In this document: one piece after another, positions 43,746 through 52,773 of the stretch
How the letters are laid out: every line of letters starts with the position of its first letter
How positions within the stretch are numbered: the stretch's first letter is position 1
Source of the DNA: JAICMB01 sp963802915
GTDB taxonomy: Bacteria; Acidobacteriota; Terriglobia; Bryobacterales; Bryobacteraceae
Assembly (NCBI GenBank): GCA_963802915.1
Contig: CAWDKQ010000012.1
Span: 248,001-312,000 of the forward strand
DNA length: 64,000 bases
Reading direction: 5' to 3'
Position numbers and translations under genes: made by a program
Notes under the pieces: generated by a model
Database searches by the model: none
Told to the model about the DNA's origin: nothing
Seen by the model: only the letters and a program-made list of their open reading frames with translations

Positions 43746-45218
43746 ATGGAGCAATTGAAGGCGGCACAAGAACGGGCGGAAGCGCTGGCACTTACTCGGC
43801 GGCATTTCTTTGCGAAGACCAGCTCCGGCATCGGACTGGCCGCGCTCGCTTCCCTGCTGGAGCCCAACTTGCTTGCCGGGACAATCGCGGCAACCAGCGG
43901 TGGCTTGCCCGGCCTTCCGCATTTCCCACCCAAGGCGAAGCGCGTCATCTACCTGCATCAATCGGGCGCGCCTTCCCAGATCGAATTGTTCGATTACAAG
44001 CCGAAGCTTGCGAAAATGCAGGGCACCGAGCTTCCGGATTCAGTCCGGCAGGGCCAACGCATCACGGGCATGACCTCGGGCCAGACGTCGCTGCCGGTCG
44101 CCAAGTCGCTCTTCACGTTCTCGCAGCACGGCCAGTCCGGAACCTACCTCAGCGAGTTGCTGCCGCATCACGCCAAGATCGTGGACGACATCGCCATCAT
44201 CAAGACGACCAACACCGAGGCGATTAATCACGATCCTGCGATCACGTTCATACAAACTGGCAGCCAGCAGCCGGGACGGCCGAGCATGGGGTCGTGGGTC
44301 AGCTATGGGCTGGGAAGCGAGAATGAAAACCTGCCGGCGTTCGTTGTGCTGATCTCGCAATCGAGCGCCATCAATACGGACCAGCCACTTTTCTCGCGCC
44401 TGTGGGGCAGCGGTTTTCTTTCGTCGAAATATCAGGGCGTGAACTTCCGCGCCTCGGGCGATCCGGTGCTTTATCTGTCCGACCCTCCCGGCGTCGACAA
44501 AGCCACGCGCCGGCGCATGCTCGACGGAATCGCGAAGCTGAATCAGATGAACGCCGAGTCTTACGGCGATCCCGAAATTGAGACGCGCATCGCGCAATAC
44601 GAGATGGCTTATCGCATGCAGACGTCGGTTCCGGAGCTGATGGATCTCTCGAAAGAGCCGCAGAGCGTCTTCGACCTGTACGGACCGGATGCGCGCAAGC
44701 CTGGCAGCTATGCCGCAAATTGCCTGCTGGCGCGCCGTCTTGCTGAGCGGGGAGTGCGCTTCATTCAGCTTTATAAACGCGGCTGGGACCAGCATAACGA
44801 CCTGCCTCGCGACATCGCCCTGCAAGCGCAAAGCGTCGACCAGCCGTCGGCTGCGCTGATTCAGGATTTGAAGCAGCGCGGTTTGCTCGATGACACGCTG
44901 GTGCTATGGGGCGGGGAATTCGGAAGAACGGTCTACTGTCAGGGCAAGCTGATGGAGACCAGCTACGGCCGCGATCATCATCCGCGATGCTTCAGCGTCT
45001 GGATGGCCGGCGGCGGCATCAAGCCAGGCATCACGTACGGCGAGACGGACGATTATTCCTACAACGTGGTCGCGGATCCCGTGCATGTCCACGATATCCA
45101 AGCCACGGTGCTCAACCGCCTCGGCATCGACCACAAGCGTCTGACCTTCAAATTCCAAGGCCGTCATTTCCGCCTCACCGATGTGGCGGGCGAAGTGGTC
45201 AAGAATATTCTTGTCTAG
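43746..45218 (+). CDS. DUF1501 family protein with Tat-like signal
   Basis: About 490 residues from the ATG at 43746, five bases after the preceding stop; the frame is open upstream inside the previous gene. The N-terminus TRRHFFAKTSSGIGLAALASLL is a twin-arginine type export signal. The body has AKRVIYLHQSGAPSQIELFDYKPKL, GGEFGRTVYCQG and RDHHPRCFSVWMAGGGIKPG, which place it in the alkaline-phosphatase-like DUF1501 superfamily. It is the standard partner of the PSCyt1/DUF1553 protein upstream and is likely exported folded with metal. Specific reaction unknown. Its end overlaps the convergent gene by four bases. Confidence 0.9.
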   Translation: MEQLKAAQERAEALALTRRHFFAKTSSGIGLAALASLLEPNLLAGTIAATSGGLPGLPHFPPKAKRVIYLHQSGAPSQIELFDYKPKLAKMQGTELPDSVRQGQRITGMTSGQTSLPVAKSLFTFSQHGQSGTYLSELLPHHAKIVDDIAIIKTTNTEAINHDPAITFIQTGSQQPGRPSMGSWVSYGLGSENENLPAFVVLISQSSAINTDQPLFSRLWGSGFLSSKYQGVNFRASGDPVLYLSDPPGVDKATRRRMLDGIAKLNQMNAESYGDPEIETRIAQYEMAYRMQTSVPELMDLSKEPQSVFDLYGPDARKPGSYAANCLLARRLAERGVRFIQLYKRGWDQHNDLPRDIALQAQSVDQPSAALIQDLKQRGLLDDTLVLWGGEFGRTVYCQGKLMETSYGRDHHPRCFSVWMAGGGIKPGITYGETDDYSYNVVADPVHVHDIQATVLNRLGIDHKRLTFKFQGRHFRLTDVAGEVVKNILV

Positions 45219-47176
45219 GGCTGGCTCACAACGCGCGTTCTGACACGGGGATTCCCGAAATTGGAGCGCTTGCCAGCCGGAAGCCTTGCCAATTTTCTGG
45301 CGCTCCCGCTGACAACGCCCACCGGAAGCACCGCCTCGGAAGTGTACGCATCCGGTCCCTGGATATCGAGGTTGACATACCCGTTAGTGACGCCCGAAGG
45401 CACAGTGAAATTAATCTGATACAGGCCGATCAATTCAGGCGCAAGCCCAGCAAACGTGGTCGTCGCCTGTATGTTGTCGACATAAACGTTGATCGTGTTG
45501 GTCGCCGTGCTCAGCGGACTGGACGGTCCCGGCGTACCGTCCGAAATCCCCGGTGACACTGCCCCCAGGCCGGTTAAGTACACCGATATGGTCTCTCCAA
45601 TTTGCGCGGGACTCGATGCCGAGACCAATGAGTAATCGGCATGCAGAGCGGCAGCCGAGCCGAGTCCTCCCGATGGAATCGTGAACACGCCCGGCGCGGT
45701 CAGGTTTACAAATGACGGTACGGCGTTCGACGCCAAATTGTTGTTGATGACTTGAACCGACGCGATGACATCACTTGAAACGCCAAAAGGAACCACCGCC
45801 GAAACTAGGTTCGGACTCACGTATTCGACCGGAGCGGGCAAGTTGTCGACTAGCACTTGAACCCCTCCGAGATTGAACGGGAATGACCCGTCAGCCTGCG
45901 TCGTAGACGCGAGATTGGACCCGTAAATCGAAATGAACTCGCCCGGAGCGATACCCGCCGTAAACATCGACGAACTCGCCGCATTCACGACGCCGGTCGG
46001 GTTGATGAACACGCCGGAAGGCGTGAAGGTTGGCCCCTGTACCGCAATATTGATGCCGATCGTCGGCGGATCGCCGATCCCAATGCGAAGTGCGCCGCCC
46101 GTACCGAAGACATACTGATAACTACCGTCATCGTATGTCCCATTGGAATTGAGAGAATATGATCCGGAATAGGTGTAATCGATCGGATTGCTTTGAAACA
46201 CCGACAGGAACCGCTCGTGTCCTAGAATCACTCCGTTACTTGCCTTCAACGATCCATAGTAAGACTGTATGTCAGCAAAATTGTTGGCCAACTGGGTGTT
46301 GTCCTGATCGAGGCCGGCCTGGTAGTAGAGGCCGCCAAAGTTGGGAGAAGTAACACCGGAGCGAACGCCGATGATCATGTCCCATCCTTGAGGGGAACCT
46401 CCAAAAACAAAATTCCCATCGGGCGAAAAGTAGAGATACTTTTGTCCGGCCAGGAGATTGGATCCCGGATTAAACGTCTGGCCTAAGTTCATGACCGCGG
46501 CGCCGTTGCTGAAGTGATATTTGACGCCTGAGAAGTTCTGATTGGTCCCGCTACTTCCATTGCCGGAGATGTAACCTGTGGCGCTTACGTTGCCAATGTT
46601 CCCGCTACCGTCGGCTGTCAATTGCAACCGGCTTTCGCTAGTGTAAAGCACCGAACCATTCGGTGAGTCCACTTGCATCAGCGTATATCCGCCGTTAAAG
46701 AACGAGTTGGTAGGCACCGGCGAGGCGAGCGGCGCAGCGATAAACAAATCGTTGAAGCCCGCCGAGTTCGCGCCTGATACGTTCTCGGTCGCGCTTCCGA
46801 TGAAGATTCCGTTCGAAACCAATCCGAAGATCGAATCGCCGCTCGAGAGCGGGTGGCTGATGAAACCGTAGCCGCTGGCGGAGATGGAATAAGTGCCGGT
46901 TGTAATGATGGTCAACGAGCTCTGTGCCCCGTCGTAATACGCGTAATTAGTTAAGGTGTAGCTCCCCTTGCCGTCGAACGTGATGTTTCCGTATATTGAA
47001 ATTCCATCGTCGAGCGCGTCGCTCTGATTATCGACGACCCAGATCACTTCTCGGAAGTAATAAGTCCCGTTCAACTGGGAATTGCCCGAGTTGTCCCACG
47101 ACTGGGCTGACGCCAGCGGGGCCACGGCAACCGAAAACAACAACAGCGCTACTGCGAGTCTCATAAAGTTCCACAT
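45215..47176 (-). CDS. secreted protein with Solibacter-type C-terminal domain (TIGR03437)
   Basis: About 653 residues with a signal peptide (MRLAVALLLFSVAVAPLASAQ); ATG codons at 47176 and 47164 are both possible starts. The first 380 residues are a Gly/Asn/Ser/Tyr-rich beta-repeat-like region of unknown function (YGNITFDGKGSYTLTNYAYYDGAQSS). The C-terminal 230 residues match the acidobacterial domain TIGR03437: GVVNAASSSMFTAGIAPGEFISIYGSNLA, VEYVSPNLVSAVVPFGV, ISVYLTGLGAVSPG and YQINFTVPSGVTNGYVNL. This domain is common on surface or secreted proteins of Solibacter relatives. A basic tail (about 35 residues, rich in Arg and Lys) extends past the domain. Confidence 0.85.
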   Translation of the reverse strand: MWNFMRLAVALLLFSVAVAPLASAQSWDNSGNSQLNGTYYFREVIWVVDNQSDALDDGISIYGNITFDGKGSYTLTNYAYYDGAQSSLTIITTGTYSISASGYGFISHPLSSGDSIFGLVSNGIFIGSATENVSGANSAGFNDLFIAAPLASPVPTNSFFNGGYTLMQVDSPNGSVLYTSESRLQLTADGSGNIGNVSATGYISGNGSSGTNQNFSGVKYHFSNGAAVMNLGQTFNPGSNLLAGQKYLYFSPDGNFVFGGSPQGWDMIIGVRSGVTSPNFGGLYYQAGLDQDNTQLANNFADIQSYYGSLKASNGVILGHERFLSVFQSNPIDYTYSGSYSLNSNGTYDDGSYQYVFGTGGALRIGIGDPPTIGINIAVQGPTFTPSGVFINPTGVVNAASSSMFTAGIAPGEFISIYGSNLASTTQADGSFPFNLGGVQVLVDNLPAPVEYVSPNLVSAVVPFGVSSDVIASVQVINNNLASNAVPSFVNLTAPGVFTIPSGGLGSAAALHADYSLVSASSPAQIGETISVYLTGLGAVSPGISDGTPGPSSPLSTATNTINVYVDNIQATTTFAGLAPELIGLYQINFTVPSGVTNGYVNLDIQGPDAYTSEAVLPVGVVSGSARKLARLPAGKRSNFGNPRVRTRVVSQP

Positions 47177-47254
47177 TCTGGACGGCCAGGAAGCTAATCT
47201 GGTTTACAACAAATGCCAGTATAGTAAAGGTTTGACGTCCGGAGATCCGAGATC

Positions 47255-47731
47255 ATGCTTTCCTGGCTGTTTTCCGATCCGCTTCCGGTGGGCTCGCAGG
47301 CCCCCGACTTCAACTTGTATACGCAAAACGGCGAGGCCGTTGCGCTCTCCGCCTTCCGCGGCCGAAATGTCGTTCTGGTTTTCTATCCTGGTGACGACAC
47401 CATGATCTGCCGTCAACAGCTCTGTGAATTCCGAGACAGTTGGGCCCAAGCCGAGGCCCGCAACACAGTCGTCTTCGGTGTGAATCCGCAGAGCGCGTCC
47501 AGTCACGAGCGTTTCCGCGATAAGTTCAATCTGCCGTTCCCGCTCCTCGTCGATGACGGTCAGAAAGTGGCCGCGCTATATAACGCAAGCGGTCTGTTTA
47601 TAAAGCGCACGGTGTACCTGATCGATCCGGACGGAGTGATCCGGTATGCACGGCGCGGCAAACCGGCTCCGGAACAGGTTTTGGCGGCTGCGAAAATTCA
47701 GAGAGAAAATCGGGGCGCAGCCCACAATTAA
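47255..47731 (+). CDS. peroxiredoxin, BCP/AhpC-TSA family
   Basis: About 158 residues. The thioredoxin-fold domain has GSQAPDFNLYTQNGEAVALSAFRGRNVVLVFYPGDDT, the peroxidatic cysteine C52 and a second cysteine C57 in ICRQQLCEFR, the five-residue spacing of atypical two-cysteine BCP proteins. It reduces hydrogen peroxide and organic peroxides using thioredoxin. A GGAGAT ribosome-binding segment lies ahead of the ATG and an intrinsic terminator follows at 47755-47785. Confidence 0.92.
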   Translation: MLSWLFSDPLPVGSQAPDFNLYTQNGEAVALSAFRGRNVVLVFYPGDDTMICRQQLCEFRDSWAQAEARNTVVFGVNPQSASSHERFRDKFNLPFPLLVDDGQKVAALYNASGLFIKRTVYLIDPDGVIRYARRGKPAPEQVLAAAKIQRENRGAAHN

Positions 47732-47754
47732 TCGACATACAGTTACTTCAGTGC

Positions 47755-47785
47755 CCGCCTGGGCCCCCTCCCGGGCGGTTTTTTT
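47755..47785 (+). terminator. intrinsic terminator after the peroxiredoxin gene
   Basis: CCGCCTGGG (47755-47763) pairs with CCCGGGCGG (47770-47778), with one G-T pair and a six-base loop, and is followed by seven T residues (47779-47785). The convergent gene stops at 47790, so the hairpin may also reduce read-through from the other side. Confidence 0.8.
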
Positions 47786-47789
47786 ATTT

Positions 47790-48815
47790 CTACTGCTTCT
47801 CAACGACGAGAATCGTGAATGTCCCCGGCTTCGGTTTCATCCGGGCGCGGCCACCCGTTGAAGGCGCGTTTTCCATTTCAGCCGCCGATAGAAACAGCCG
47901 CTCCGACTTCGGATCGAACGCCATGGTCTTCGCGCTCTTCTGGGTCGCAATATCCCCGACGCTCTCGTATTCATTGGCGCTCTTCTGGCGGATCACGGAG
48001 ACAGTGCCGTCCCAGTTCGACGCAAAGATCAGCTTGCTCGCCGGATCGAATGCCACGGCGTCGACGCGCTCGCCAATCGGCAGGGTCGCGATCACTTTGC
48101 CATTTTCTGCGTCCATTACAGCCAGAACTCTGCTGCGACAGCCGATAAACAGGCGCGACGTGGTGGTATCCATCGCGAGACCTGTTGGCGTTTTGCAGCC
48201 GGTGATCGGATATTTCTGTTTCACGGCAAGGCTGCTCGGGTCGAAGCTGACCACTTCGGCCTCCTCTTCGAGATTCACGAATCCCGTCCCCTTCCCGTTC
48301 AGCACGGCCGCTTCCGCCCCTCCGCCCAAATCGATTTTCCCGACGACAGCTTCCTTCTCAGGATCGATTTCAGTAATCGCCGCCGCATCGCCGTGACAGA
48401 CGAGGACGCGCTTGATCTTCGGATCGTAAAGGGTGAAGTCGGGATCTTTAGCGACTGAAATCTTTTTAACTGTCTTGAACGTGTTCGTATCGAAAACCGA
48501 TACTGTGGCGTCGCCGCCGTTGGTCGTGAATCCACGATGCAGGCTCGGCACGATTGCGATCCCGTGAACTCCCGGCGTGTCCTCCACCTTACCGAGCAGC
48601 TTGCCCGAATCGGCGTCCAGTACATCCACTTCGGTCCCATGCGAAGCGTACAACCGGTTCGACGAAGCATCGAACACGATGTAATCGAAGCCACCGTCGC
48701 CGGGAACCGGGAATCTCTTTGTCACTTTGAAGCCGGGTGCTTCCGCGCCGAAACAGGCCGACGCCATGATAGCCAGTGCAGCGCACGCAAACGCCCTATC
48801 GATTCTGTGAATCAT
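47790..48815 (-). CDS. secreted YncE/YVTN beta-propeller protein
   Basis: About 341 residues with a signal peptide (IDRAFACAALAIMASACFGA). It has repeated propeller blades of the YVTN type: NRLYASHGTEVDVLDADSGKLLGKV, VSVFDTNTFKTVKKISV, SRLFIGCRSRVLAVMDAENGKVIATLPIG and KLIFASNWDGTVSVI. Seven-bladed YncE-like proteins are periplasmic binding or scaffold proteins with no fixed reaction. It lies convergent to the peroxiredoxin gene and divergent from the TolC pair. Confidence 0.85.
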   Translation of the reverse strand: MIHRIDRAFACAALAIMASACFGAEAPGFKVTKRFPVPGDGGFDYIVFDASSNRLYASHGTEVDVLDADSGKLLGKVEDTPGVHGIAIVPSLHRGFTTNGGDATVSVFDTNTFKTVKKISVAKDPDFTLYDPKIKRVLVCHGDAAAITEIDPEKEAVVGKIDLGGGAEAAVLNGKGTGFVNLEEEAEVVSFDPSSLAVKQKYPITGCKTPTGLAMDTTTSRLFIGCRSRVLAVMDAENGKVIATLPIGERVDAVAFDPASKLIFASNWDGTVSVIRQKSANEYESVGDIATQKSAKTMAFDPKSERLFLSAAEMENAPSTGGRARMKPKPGTFTILVVEKQ

Positions 48816-49010
48816 AGGTCTTCAGCGTACTCCCGCAGTCTGAAGTTGGCCTTAAATTATCGATCCGTCCCAAAACCGGACAGTTGAGTCCACACATTGG
48901 GAAGAAGTACGGTCCTCATGTCCGTTTCCTATACACAGCAAACGGGTTCACTTCTGGAAGTGCAGTTGCAAGTCACTGAGATTCAGCAGAAAACGCTTCT
49001 CGCGCTTAAA

Positions 49011-50912
49011 ATGAAATACTTCCGAAATGCCATTACGCTGGTTCTGATTGTGGCGACGTCGAACGTCTTTGCGCAATCCGAGGTCTCCATCATTACGCCG
49101 AAGCCCCTACCTGTCGTGGGCACATTGCTTCGACCCTTTCACCTCGAAAGGCGTTACGTCCCGCCGGCGAAGCTGACCAACTCCCCGCGTCTGGAAATGC
49201 TGGTAAGAGGTGGAAATCTTTATTTGTCCGCGCAGGACGTCATCGCGCTGGTGCTCGAAAACAATCTCGATATCGCTATTCAGCGGTACGGACCGTTCCT
49301 TGCCCGTGAGGTGCTTCGCCGCTCGCAGGGCGGCGGTATTTTGCGCAGCATCGATGCGGCCGTTTTGCCGGGTCCCCAGAGCGTCAGTCTAACTGGAGTA
49401 AGCACCGGCGGGAGCGGACTCGCAGCCGGCGCCAGCGTGGGTGGAATCGGCAGCATCGTCACCCAGGCCGGACCTGCGCCGCCCAGTCTCGACCCTTTCA
49501 TATTCGCGTCAGCCAGCTACGGGCATCTCACCAGCCCCCAAACCAACCTCCTGTTGAATCAGACGGAGGCTTTAATTAACGAATATCGCCAGTACGTGTT
49601 CCAGTACGGACAAACCTACGCGTCCGGTACCAACTACGCCGTAACTTTCGTGAGTTATCGCAGTTCCGTGAACAGCCCCTCGAACAATCTGAATCCTTCT
49701 ACCACTGGCTATCTCGATCTGCAAGTCAACCAGCCGTTGCTCAACGGATTCGGCGTCGCGGTGAATGGACGCGACATCAAGGTCGCCCGGAACAGCCTCA
49801 AGTACACCGACCTGCAACTCAAACGGCAGGTGATCGAAACAATCTCCTCGGCTCTGAACCTCTATTGGGATCTGGTCAGTTTTAACGACGATGTGCGCAT
49901 CAAAGAGCAGGCCCTGGCGACGGCACAAAAGCTGTTTGACGATAACCAATACAAGGTTAAGCTCGGGACATTATCGGCCATCGAAGTGACGCGCGCGGCG
50001 GCGTCCGTCTCAGCCGGCAAAGAAGATTTACTGATCGCGCAAACGAACGTCGCGCAGCAGGAGACTGTCTTGAAGAACGCTCTGAGCCGTAATGGCGTGG
50101 AGAGCGCGTGGCTCGACGAAGTTCACGTCGTTCCACTTGATCGAATCGAAGTTCCCAAGACGGAGGATCTCAAACCGGTTCCGGATTTGATCCAGGAAGC
50201 GCTTCGCAGCCGTCCCGAGTTGGAGCAATCCAGAATCAGCTATCAAAGCCAGCAGATCATGCTCAAGGGAACCAAGAACAACCTGCTTCCGACGCTGAAC
50301 GCATTTCTCGACGTGACGAACAACGCACTGACCGGCCCAGTCAATCCGAATTACAACGGACCATTTCCCGCCGATCCGTACTTCATTGGCGGCTACGGAA
50401 ATTTCCTCAGCCAGATCCTCCGCCGCAATTTTCCCAATTACTCCGCCGGCTTTTCTTTGAACATCCCCTTCCGCAATCGCCAGGCGCAGGCGGATTACGT
50501 GACGGACGAACTGAATCTGCGGCAGAGCGAACTGCAATTGCAGCGCGCCTCCAATCAGGTACGCGTCGACGTGAAGAACGCGGTCATCGGGCTGCAACAA
50601 GCTCGCGCCCGGTACGAAACGGCGGTGAATACCAGAGTTTTGGCCGAAGAAAACCTCGAAGCCGAGCAGAAGCGCTTCCAATATGGCGCCGTGCCGGACA
50701 CCACGCTCGTCATCCAGGCGCGAAACGATCTCACCGGCGATCAGACGGCTGAGATCCAGGCGATGGCGAACTACACGCATGCCAAGATTGCATTCGATCA
50801 GGCTGTTGGCGAGACGCTCGAAGTCAATCACATCACGATGGCGGAAGCGGAATCGGGACACGTTCCGAGACCTTCCAGCATTCCCGAATCGGTTCTACAG
50901 GAGAAGAAGTAA
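49011..50912 (+). CDS. TolC-family outer-membrane channel protein (first of tandem pair)
   Basis: About 633 residues from the ATG at 49011, which opens a signal peptide (MKYFRNAITLVLIVATSNVFA-Q); the frame extends to 48897 without signal character. An N-terminal extension of about 200 residues includes LTVQDV-like NLYLSAQDVIALVLENNLDIAI. Two outer-membrane efflux repeats follow, with the helical segments DVRIKEQALATAQKLFDDNQYKVKLGTLSAIEVTRAAASV and NQVRVDVKNAVIGLQQARARYETAVN typical of the family. It forms trimeric channels with inner-membrane pumps; no membrane-fusion or RND gene is in the window. The downstream TolC start overlaps its stop by one base. Confidence 0.88.
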   Translation: MKYFRNAITLVLIVATSNVFAQSEVSIITPKPLPVVGTLLRPFHLERRYVPPAKLTNSPRLEMLVRGGNLYLSAQDVIALVLENNLDIAIQRYGPFLAREVLRRSQGGGILRSIDAAVLPGPQSVSLTGVSTGGSGLAAGASVGGIGSIVTQAGPAPPSLDPFIFASASYGHLTSPQTNLLLNQTEALINEYRQYVFQYGQTYASGTNYAVTFVSYRSSVNSPSNNLNPSTTGYLDLQVNQPLLNGFGVAVNGRDIKVARNSLKYTDLQLKRQVIETISSALNLYWDLVSFNDDVRIKEQALATAQKLFDDNQYKVKLGTLSAIEVTRAAASVSAGKEDLLIAQTNVAQQETVLKNALSRNGVESAWLDEVHVVPLDRIEVPKTEDLKPVPDLIQEALRSRPELEQSRISYQSQQIMLKGTKNNLLPTLNAFLDVTNNALTGPVNPNYNGPFPADPYFIGGYGNFLSQILRRNFPNYSAGFSLNIPFRNRQAQADYVTDELNLRQSELQLQRASNQVRVDVKNAVIGLQQARARYETAVNTRVLAEENLEAEQKRFQYGAVPDTTLVIQARNDLTGDQTAEIQAMANYTHAKIAFDQAVGETLEVNHITMAEAESGHVPRPSSIPESVLQEKK

Positions 50913-52771
50913 TGCGGGGCCGGCGAATTCTTCAATCGCTTTGCGCGGGCGCCTGCATTGTTTTCCAATTGGCCGCGCAACAACAATCGCCGATCTTCGT
51001 CGACAAACCCCAGGTTCCCATCTTTATCCGCCCCTATACGGCGCCCTATGTCCCGCCGGTCCGGCTCGCGAATTCCAGCCGTCTTCACTCTTTGATTCGG
51101 GCCGGAAAGTTATATCTTACGGTCCAAGACGCGATCGCGCTCGCCATCGAAAACAATCTGGATCTCGAAGTCGACCGCTATGGTCCCACGTTGGCGCATT
51201 GGGCTGTGGAACGGCAGCGGGCTGGCGGCGCGTTGCGCGGAGCCACCAACAATAGCTCGCAGGTCGGGAGCGTGGCGAGCGGCCAGGGCGTTACGGGAAG
51301 TATCCAGAGCGCCGGACTCGGCAACAACGGGAATGGCGGCAGCACCGGCAATAGCAACACTTCTGTAGTGCAGCAGATCGGACCGGTCGCGCCGAATTTT
51401 GACCCCACGCTTCAAAACCAAACCACGTTTTCGCACCTGACCACGCCCTATTCCAACCTTCAGGTGGCCGAAGTCAACCCGGTAGTCGACACCACGCACG
51501 ACTACTCCACTAAACTCCAGCAGGGCATTGAAACCGGGGGCACCTACTACATCCGGCAAGATGAGCATTACCTGAGCGAGAACGCGCCCAGCGATAATGT
51601 TAATCCTTCCGAAGCCCCGCTCGTATTTCTCTACGCGCAGCACTACCTTCTACAAGGTTTCGGAACCGCGCTGAACACGCGTTATATCCGAATCGCGAAG
51701 AAGAACGAGATCGCTTCGATGGAGACGTTTCGATCCCAACTCCTCGACCTTGTCGCGAACGTGCTTAATCTCTACTACGACGTCGTGAGCGGCAACGACG
51801 AGTTGAAGGCGCGCCAGACGGCCGTGGACATAGCGCAGAAGTTTTATGACGACACGAAAAGCGAAATCAAGATCGGCGTACTGGCGCAAATCGAACTTCC
51901 GCGCGCCGAGGTTGAGGTTTCCGGCCGCCGCCAGGATCTTCTAATCGCCCAGGCCGATCTGCGCCAACGCGAGACCCTGCTCAAAGAGGCGCTGGTGCGC
52001 ACTCCCGACGCCATGGTCGATGAGGCGCAAGTCGTTACGCTGGACCGCATCGAGGTCCCCAAGACGGACGATCTACCATCGTTCCGCCAATTGGTGGCGA
52101 CCGCCATGGCAAAACGTCCCAACGTCGCGGTCGCAAAGATTCGCGATGAGACCGCGGCGATTAATGCGCTCGGAACCGAGAACGCTCTGCTCCCTACCGC
52201 CATAGCGTTCGGAACCACCTGGAACGCCGGGGTTGCCGGCACGCCGCAATTGTCGAACGGGAATCCCGCGCCGCCCCAAAACCTCGTGGGAGGACTCGGC
52301 ACCGCTTTCGCGCAGGTTCTTCGCCGCAATTATCCCAATGAAAAAGCCGGCGTTCAGATCGCCGCACCGTTGAAGAATCGTCAGGCTCAAGGCGACTATG
52401 GCATCGACCAACTGCAGTTGCGCCAGAACGACGTCAGCGGCCAGCGGACGAATAACTCCATCGTGGTAGATATTTCGCGTCAGATGATCGCGCTGCGCCA
52501 GTCGCGCGCCCGCTATTCACAGGCCGTCAACACGCGTCAGTTAGAGGAAGAACTGCTCAAAGCCGAGCAGGCGAAATTCTCCTATGGGACTTCCACCATA
52601 AGCGGCGTCATCATTGTCCAGCGGGCGCTGGTTGCCGCGCAGACTTCAGAAGTAAACGCCGCCGCGGCATACCAGCGAGCGCGCATCTCACTCGACCAGG
52701 TTCTGGGACAGACGCTCGATGTGAACCACGTCTCCGTGGAAGAAGGATTACTCGGCCGCGTCAACAAATAA
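50912..52771 (+). CDS. TolC-family outer-membrane channel protein (second of tandem pair)
   Basis: About 619 residues with a signal peptide (RILQSLCAGACIVFQLAAQ). It has the same layout as the upstream protein: APYVPPVRLANSSRLHSLIRAGKLYLTVQDAIALAIENNLDLEVDRYGP matches the corresponding region there, then a Gly/Asn/Ser-rich loop (GSVASGQGVTGSIQSAG..NGNGGSTGNSN), then the TolC repeats with KAEQAKFSYGTSTISGVIIVQRALVAAQTSEVNAAAAYQRARISLDQVLGQTLD. A tandem duplication gave the pair. TAATG overlap with the first gene indicates translational coupling. Export partners are encoded elsewhere. Confidence 0.88.
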   Translation: MRGRRILQSLCAGACIVFQLAAQQQSPIFVDKPQVPIFIRPYTAPYVPPVRLANSSRLHSLIRAGKLYLTVQDAIALAIENNLDLEVDRYGPTLAHWAVERQRAGGALRGATNNSSQVGSVASGQGVTGSIQSAGLGNNGNGGSTGNSNTSVVQQIGPVAPNFDPTLQNQTTFSHLTTPYSNLQVAEVNPVVDTTHDYSTKLQQGIETGGTYYIRQDEHYLSENAPSDNVNPSEAPLVFLYAQHYLLQGFGTALNTRYIRIAKKNEIASMETFRSQLLDLVANVLNLYYDVVSGNDELKARQTAVDIAQKFYDDTKSEIKIGVLAQIELPRAEVEVSGRRQDLLIAQADLRQRETLLKEALVRTPDAMVDEAQVVTLDRIEVPKTDDLPSFRQLVATAMAKRPNVAVAKIRDETAAINALGTENALLPTAIAFGTTWNAGVAGTPQLSNGNPAPPQNLVGGLGTAFAQVLRRNYPNEKAGVQIAAPLKNRQAQGDYGIDQLQLRQNDVSGQRTNNSIVVDISRQMIALRQSRARYSQAVNTRQLEEELLKAEQAKFSYGTSTISGVIIVQRALVAAQTSEVNAAAAYQRARISLDQVLGQTLDVNHVSVEEGLLGRVNK

Positions 52772-52773
52772 CG

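Noticed and set aside
48897..49010. N-terminal extension of the first TolC frame
   Set aside because: The ATG at 49011 gives a typical signal peptide; the extension is polar and would bury it.
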